This document shows positions 41,180 through 44,957 of a DNA stretch of 44,957 nucleotides, piece by piece. The notes under the pieces were generated by a model, which was given only the letters and a program-made list of their open reading frames with translations, made no database searches and had not been told where the DNA came from. Source of the stretch: Gemmatimonadota bacterium (GTDB lineage Bacteria; Latescibacterota; UBA2968; UBA8231); assembly GCA_028875335.1 (NCBI GenBank), contig JAPPEF010000125.1, forward strand, positions 1 through 44,957. The letters run 5' to 3'. The position numbers were made by a program, and so were the translations under genes. Within the stretch, counting starts at the first letter, position 1. Each line of letters begins with the position of its first letter.

Positions 41180-42436
41180 TTACAGTAGATCGTAGGGGAT
41201 GACGACTATTTCGTCGCGTAGCTGGAAAACCTCTTCTACAGGGGCGACTATAATTCCAGGGCCGTGGCGCAGAGACGGATACGTCTCCCGGAATGCCATA
41301 ATGCCCCGCGTATCTGCTCTAGTAATGCGCGTGCTGCTTTTGATCTCCACCGGCCAGAAGATCCCATCTCGCTCCAGCAGCAAATCGACCTCTGCACCAG
41401 CGAGAGTGCGCCAGTGATAAACCTGGGGAGGCATGGTCAAGCAGTGGAATTTATGGTGGATATCCATCACCACATGCGTCTCGAAAAGCGACCCTAACAG
41501 GGGATGGCCAGAGAGTGCCTCGGGCGAGGAAATTCTCTGGAGGAAAGAGGCTAACCCTGTGTCGGTCAGATACCCTTTGGGTTTGCCGCTGATCCGTTTG
41601 ATTGTATTGCCGTGGTAGGGCGGCAGTTCTAGCCACTGGTAGGTCGCCTTGAGGATATTCAGCCAGCGCGAGGCCGTCTGGGGGGTAACGCCGATTTCGC
41701 GGCCGAACTGACTGTGATTCACCTCCTGCGCCGTCAACGCAGCGCACAGGCTCAGCAGGCGCGAGAACTGCTGCTGGTCTTGTACGCTAGCTAGGCTTCG
41801 CACATCGCGCTCAACATAGGTCCGCACGTAGGATTGCATGATGTCGATAATGACATCCGGCGATTGGTCCAGGGTCCGGGGATAGCCGCCGCGCCACAGC
41901 ACCTCGAATGCTGTCCGCAGCGGCGCGATGTGCGGTACTCGCGCTTGATGGTGCAAGTCCGGTAGTGCGCCGTCGGCATTCAGTAGGAGTTCTAACCACA
42001 CGGGTTCGGCTCGGATGCCCCATCCTTGGCGCTCACTCAGGGTCAAAGGGCCCAGATCGAGAACGACGACCCGGCCCGCTAGGCTCTCGCTCACATCGCG
42101 GAGCAAGGCTAAGTTCTGCGAGCCGGTGAGAAAGTACTGTCCGGGGGTATCGTCGCGATCGACGCGGCGCTTGATAGTCGCCAACAGTTCGGGCGCGTAC
42201 TGGATCTCGTCCAAGATGACGGGGGGCGGGTGCTGAGCGATGAAGAATTCAGGGTCTTGGCGGGCATTGCCGACATCAATCACCGGGTCGAAAGTAATAT
42301 GCGGCATGGCGGCACCGCACAGATGACCAAGCAGTGTGCTCTTGCCGACTTGGCGAGCTCCGGTCACCAACAGGACGGGAAAAATTTCTTTATAGCGAAG
42401 AATTTTAGTCTCTAAGTGGCGATTTCTGTAGTTCAT
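41180..42436 (-). CDS. AAA ATPase with DUF4143 domain
   Basis: A 418-residue protein. The AAA_14 ATPase part has Walker A GARQVGKST (26-34), Walker B VILDEIQYAPEL near 75 and the sensor YFLTGSQNLALL near 100. The DUF4143 part has FGREIGVTPQTASRWLNILKATYQWLELPPY, a winged-helix-like segment, and the nuclease-like EVDLLLERDG...VEIKSS end. Such proteins are widespread, function unknown, sometimes suggested to be toxin- or transposon-related. A near-perfect palindrome abuts its start codon, suggesting autoregulation. Confidence 0.9.
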   Translation of the reverse strand: MNYRNRHLETKILRYKEIFPVLLVTGARQVGKSTLLGHLCGAAMPHITFDPVIDVGNARQDPEFFIAQHPPPVILDEIQYAPELLATIKRRVDRDDTPGQYFLTGSQNLALLRDVSESLAGRVVVLDLGPLTLSERQGWGIRAEPVWLELLLNADGALPDLHHQARVPHIAPLRTAFEVLWRGGYPRTLDQSPDVIIDIMQSYVRTYVERDVRSLASVQDQQQFSRLLSLCAALTAQEVNHSQFGREIGVTPQTASRWLNILKATYQWLELPPYHGNTIKRISGKPKGYLTDTGLASFLQRISSPEALSGHPLLGSLFETHVVMDIHHKFHCLTMPPQVYHWRTLAGAEVDLLLERDGIFWPVEIKSSTRITRADTRGIMAFRETYPSLRHGPGIIVAPVEEVFQLRDEIVVIPYDLL

Positions 42437-42473
42437 GCTTGTAAATTAATGATACGATCATCAGTTTACAAGC
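42437..42473. promoter_or_regulatory. Palindromic operator candidate before the DUF4143 gene
   Basis: GCTTGTAAA-tta-ATGAT-acg-ATCAT-cag-TTTACAAGC is a 37-bp interrupted palindrome with 9-bp outer and 5-bp inner arms, centred on 42455. It begins one base from the start codon of the minus-strand gene. Two tandem CTTTCGTTCGG repeats follow at 42480-42502. The rest of 42437-42716 is covered only by a weak short ORF. Confidence 0.55.
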
Positions 42474-42518
42474 TCAATAGCTTTCGTTCGGCTTTCGTTC
42501 GGCTCGCTCATTTCATGG

Positions 42519-42689
42519 CTACAAGGCGTCGTCGGCCATGATAGCGTGCTCTGGCACCCATCCGCACGAGTAACACTTATCGTTGGCGACGGTGTTAAAG
42601 TAAGCGACGCCGAAAAAGGCCAAGCGCCAGCAGTCCGAGGACAACGGAGGCGTTGCGCTATTTTTCGCCAAATCCCAACGGATTTTCAT
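42519..42689 (-). CDS. Possible 56-aa cysteine-containing small protein
   Basis: ATG 42689 to TAG at 42519: MKIRWDLAKNSATPP...CWRLAFFGVAYFNTVANDKCYSCGWVPEHA...DDAL. It has a hydrophobic stretch (RLAFFGVAYFNTV) and a CYSC motif. It has no ribosome site, so expression is doubtful; it could be a degraded gene end. I do not recognise it. Confidence 0.3.
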   Translation of the reverse strand: MKIRWDLAKNSATPPLSSDCWRLAFFGVAYFNTVANDKCYSCGWVPEHAIMADDAL

Positions 42690-42716
42690 CTAATTCAAGC
42701 AGGCTGAGAGGATGCA

Positions 42717-43250
42717 ATGAGAAACCACCGAAGCGTACTCAGAGTGGCCTCAAGAGGCGCAGGTATCGCACTCGCGGCGCTTGTCTTGGCCTCTAGCCCA
42801 ACGTTTGCACGAGCTGACCTCAGCAAAAGTTTCGGTATCGGACTTCAGGGAGCTACACCTGAATTTGGTGGAATTAGTTTTCGCTATACCGGGCTGGCAC
42901 CCGTATATCTGCAAACCGTTGGACGCTTTATTCTCAACGATCAGGATAGTGACCACATGTTAGGTGCTGGCGTTTCGTATGCCATATTCGAGCACCAAAG
43001 CAAGTGGAATCTATCCCGACTTTACTTCACTTTAGAAGGTGGCTGGCAGTATAAAGAAGAGCAGAATCTCCTCACCACGACGCTAGGAGCTGGACTCGCT
43101 TTTGGCGGCGAGCTTGTGTTTTCACTTGGGGGAATTCCGCTCGGCTTGAACGTGGGAATCGGTCAAGGGTTTGGCCGGGAAAAAGAGGGGCCTCAATCTC
43201 AGGGGCTTGCGGGCGTTTACATAGGAGGGGGCGTACATGCCTATTTTTAG
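42717..43250 (+). CDS. Exported beta-rich protein, probable outer-membrane barrel
   Basis: A 177-residue protein. The N-terminal GAGIALAALVLASSPTFARA is a signal peptide, with cleavage near residue 33. The rest alternates short amphipathic Gly/aromatic strands (FGIGLQGATPEFGGISFRY, LGAGVSYAIFEH, RLYFTLEGGWQY, GVYIGGGVHAYF) and ends in Phe, the usual signal for outer-membrane insertion. About 8 strands fit a small barrel. Function is unknown. GAGAGG precedes ATG 42717. Its end overlaps the FG-GAP gene by 14 bp, so they are co-expressed. Confidence 0.75.
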   Translation: MRNHRSVLRVASRGAGIALAALVLASSPTFARADLSKSFGIGLQGATPEFGGISFRYTGLAPVYLQTVGRFILNDQDSDHMLGAGVSYAIFEHQSKWNLSRLYFTLEGGWQYKEEQNLLTTTLGAGLAFGGELVFSLGGIPLGLNVGIGQGFGREKEGPQSQGLAGVYIGGGVHAYF

Positions 43251-44877
43251 CTCTCTTTTTCAGGGCCTGTTTCCCACACTGGTTTTTGGACTATTTCTAT
43301 CGGGATGGGTAAGGCCTGCCGCCGCGCAATCGACTGGCGACCTTTTCGAGCAATATGAGGTCGTCATCGGCTCGGCGGAACGCCAGACCGTTTTGACGGG
43401 ATTTCTGCTCGGTGGTGCTGTCGCGGATCTGGCCGTGGTGAGCATCGACGAGAATGGCGACCGCCGCTTGCGCCTCTACGCTTTCGGCGACAGCACTTGG
43501 GTGCCGCGATTCGGTGCAACATTGCGTCCCGAAGTGTTATTCGTCGATGTCGCCAACATCGGTGGACGCGACCGGTTGATTGCGTACGGGAGCGGTCGCC
43601 TAAACTGGTTCGATCCCGAATCGGCGACGGAACGGATACTGGTGGCGGCTACTTCCAACTTCAACCCGCCTCGCAGCGGCGAAATCCCCCACGTAGATGT
43701 TACTCGGGATGTGAATGGCGACGAGCGCGACGATCTGGTCGTGCCGGACGGCGATGGCTTCTGGGTGTTCGTCCAGATGAGTGACGGCGCGTTCGCCGCT
43801 CCCGTGCAAATCGGCCCTTCCACCGATATGAGTAGGATCTACGGAGCCGATGGATATCGCTACGGCCCTTGGTCTCAGAGCCGCGTTCACGAGATAGACT
43901 ACAATCGAGATGGTCGCCGCGACTTGGTGTTCTGGAACGCGGACCACTTCGAGGTTCACCTTCAGGACGAGCGTGGGCTGTTTGCCTCGGAGGCCGAGAC
44001 CTTCACGACCGATGTGGCATTCGACTCTGACAATCTTTCTTCACTCGCCACCGGAGACATGACGGGGAAGGTGCTGCACTCGTTAAGCGACCTGAACGGC
44101 GACGGGGTCGCCGACCTAGTGACTTTTTCGCTGGAGGGCCGGAGCATTGCCAACAAGCGTTCTGCCTTCGATGTGCATTTCGGCGCGCCAACAGCCGATG
44201 GCGGCACTGCGTTTGCGCCGGAGGTCGGAGCCACGTTCCAGTCGGATGGCAGCATCCAACTTGGTATGGACCGGCACGACTTTGATCGCGACGGCCAAGT
44301 CGAATTGATGTTCACAACCATTGAGGTCGAATACCTTGAGAGCAGCCTGTGGAAGAGGTTCAAAGGGTTTATGGGCGATGACATTTGGTTGAATCTTGAG
44401 TTCTATCGCGTGGAAGGGGGCCGCTATCCCGACACACCCAACGCCACCCGCAGAATTGCGTTAGATGGCGTACCTAGCCATAAGGAGCCGGGATGGGTAC
44501 CACTGGACATCGTGCTGCGAGGGGCGACGCACGAACGCCGCAAGACGCAAAAGAGTTGGCCGCGTGCGTTCAACTCGACTTTGCTCATCGGGAATGTGAC
44601 CGGCGACGGCCTCTCGGACCTGCTCATCGGGGATCACCCTCGGATCATGGACCTCCTCGTCGGCGTGCCGGGACCGGACCTGTTCGCTCGGCAGCCTCAG
44701 AACGTTGCGGTCGCCGTGCCCAACGACGAGGAATACACTTGGCTAGTGGACCTCAACAAGGACGGCAAGCAGGACATCCTCATGCACCATCCGTTCACGC
44801 TACGAGATGCTCACGGGGCCCGGAGACTGCCGCCGGGAACCGAGCCGCATCGGGTGACAGTGCTGATTGCCCGTTAG
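43237..44877 (+). CDS. Secreted FG-GAP/VCBS repeat protein
   Basis: A 546-residue exported protein. The signal peptide ends near AAAQ (about residue 31). It has at least five calcium-binding DxDxDG-type loops in a repeat propeller: DVNGDERDDL, DYNRDGRRDL, DLNGDGVADL, DFDRDGQVEL, DLNKDGKQDI. This is the integrin-alpha-like FG-GAP fold, used in bacterial surface or secreted adhesion and enzyme proteins. There is no catalytic domain or membrane anchor, so it is probably released or docked on the barrel protein encoded before it. AGGAGGGGG precedes ATG 43237. Confidence 0.87.
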   Translation: MPIFSSLFQGLFPTLVFGLFLSGWVRPAAAQSTGDLFEQYEVVIGSAERQTVLTGFLLGGAVADLAVVSIDENGDRRLRLYAFGDSTWVPRFGATLRPEVLFVDVANIGGRDRLIAYGSGRLNWFDPESATERILVAATSNFNPPRSGEIPHVDVTRDVNGDERDDLVVPDGDGFWVFVQMSDGAFAAPVQIGPSTDMSRIYGADGYRYGPWSQSRVHEIDYNRDGRRDLVFWNADHFEVHLQDERGLFASEAETFTTDVAFDSDNLSSLATGDMTGKVLHSLSDLNGDGVADLVTFSLEGRSIANKRSAFDVHFGAPTADGGTAFAPEVGATFQSDGSIQLGMDRHDFDRDGQVELMFTTIEVEYLESSLWKRFKGFMGDDIWLNLEFYRVEGGRYPDTPNATRRIALDGVPSHKEPGWVPLDIVLRGATHERRKTQKSWPRAFNSTLLIGNVTGDGLSDLLIGDHPRIMDLLVGVPGPDLFARQPQNVAVAVPNDEEYTWLVDLNKDGKQDILMHHPFTLRDAHGARRLPPGTEPHRVTVLIAR

Positions 44878-44892
44878 CTCCGGGCCTCGACG

Positions 44893-44957
44893 CTAAGGCC
44901 GTACCACGCTGCCGTCGGCCCGGCGATCCTCGGCCGCGTAAAAGGCGCGCACCTGAT
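44893..44957 (-). CDS. C-terminal tail of an unidentified protein (partial)
   Basis: On the minus strand the frame QVRAFYAAEDRRADGSVVRP ends in TAG at 44893-44895 and is open to the window edge. Composition is protein-like, but the family cannot be named from 20 residues. It converges with the FG-GAP gene. Confidence 0.35.
   Translation of the reverse strand, partial: QVRAFYAAEDRRADGSVVRP

Noticed and set aside
1..44957. UGA reassigned genome-wide
   Set aside because: Many intact genes here end in UGA at family-normal lengths with proper spacing to the next gene, so only the redoxin UGA is special.

Overview
This window comes from a high-GC, Gram-negative-type bacterium: it encodes lipoboxed binding proteins, a secreted FG-GAP protein and a probable outer-membrane barrel. 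The mix of Gfo/Idh/MocA oxidoreductases, a phytanoyl-CoA dioxygenase-like enzyme, HpcH/HpaI aldolases, xylose-isomerase-like TIM barrels, two giant DUF6785-type membrane proteins, two divergent gamma-glutamyltransferases, an ankyrin protein and many small toxin/defence remnants resembles uncultured Poribacteria, Latescibacterota or related lineages. That assignment is inference; no rRNA or other marker is present. UGA is an ordinary stop for many genes here.

Layout. 1-850: the tail of an unknown gene and a small membrane-anchored coiled-coil protein between two copies of a diverged 43-bp repeat. 852-9668: small-molecule catabolism (two HpaI-type aldolases, a transaldolase-like aldolase, a luciferase-like flavin oxidoreductase, an SDR, a Gfo/Idh dehydrogenase and a DUF6785 membrane protein). 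9685-12592: a polysaccharide deacetylase, then a patch about 2.1 kb long with a ribbon-helix-helix regulator, an AlbA_2/HATPase protein and truncated gene ends, bounded by a duplicated end of the PhyH gene. 12557-15384: PhyH divergent from a TIM-barrel isomerase/Gfo-Idh pair. 15511-20200: a strong terminator, then two apparently cytosolic serine proteases in tandem (S9, and an S8 subtilase fused to HEAT-like repeats), then a Bor-family lipoprotein.

20274-31601: sugar and sugar-acid uptake and use. An enolase-superfamily dehydratase lies beside four palindromes spaced exactly 22 bp apart; then come a gamma-glutamyltransferase, an NAD epimerase, an Rbs-type ABC importer (ATPase, permease, lipoprotein) and a Mal-type ABC importer (two permeases and a binding lipoprotein) split by an inserted ankyrin gene. 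31751-34489: an epimerase, a CBM9-like secreted protein, a Uma2 nuclease-like protein and a redoxin gene whose active site is split by an in-frame UGA.

34538-37443: a defence/toxin patch (DUF2442, a DUF4160 remnant, an OLD-like ATPase/TOPRIM nuclease, an HsdS tail, HicB-HicA). 37489-44957: a second gamma-glutamyltransferase and DUF6785 protein, a DUF4143 ATPase with a palindromic operator candidate, an outer-membrane-like protein and an FG-GAP protein.

The most exciting observation is the redoxin at 33968-34489. UGA at 34151 replaces the first Cys of the peroxiredoxin-like CxxC motif (FYRGFF-U-GSC), the frame stays open for 112 more codons, and 13 nt after the UGA there is a perfect 7-bp hairpin with an AGGUG loop, as expected for a bacterial SECIS. 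I read it as a selenocysteine lipoprotein redoxin that ordinary gene calling would split in two.
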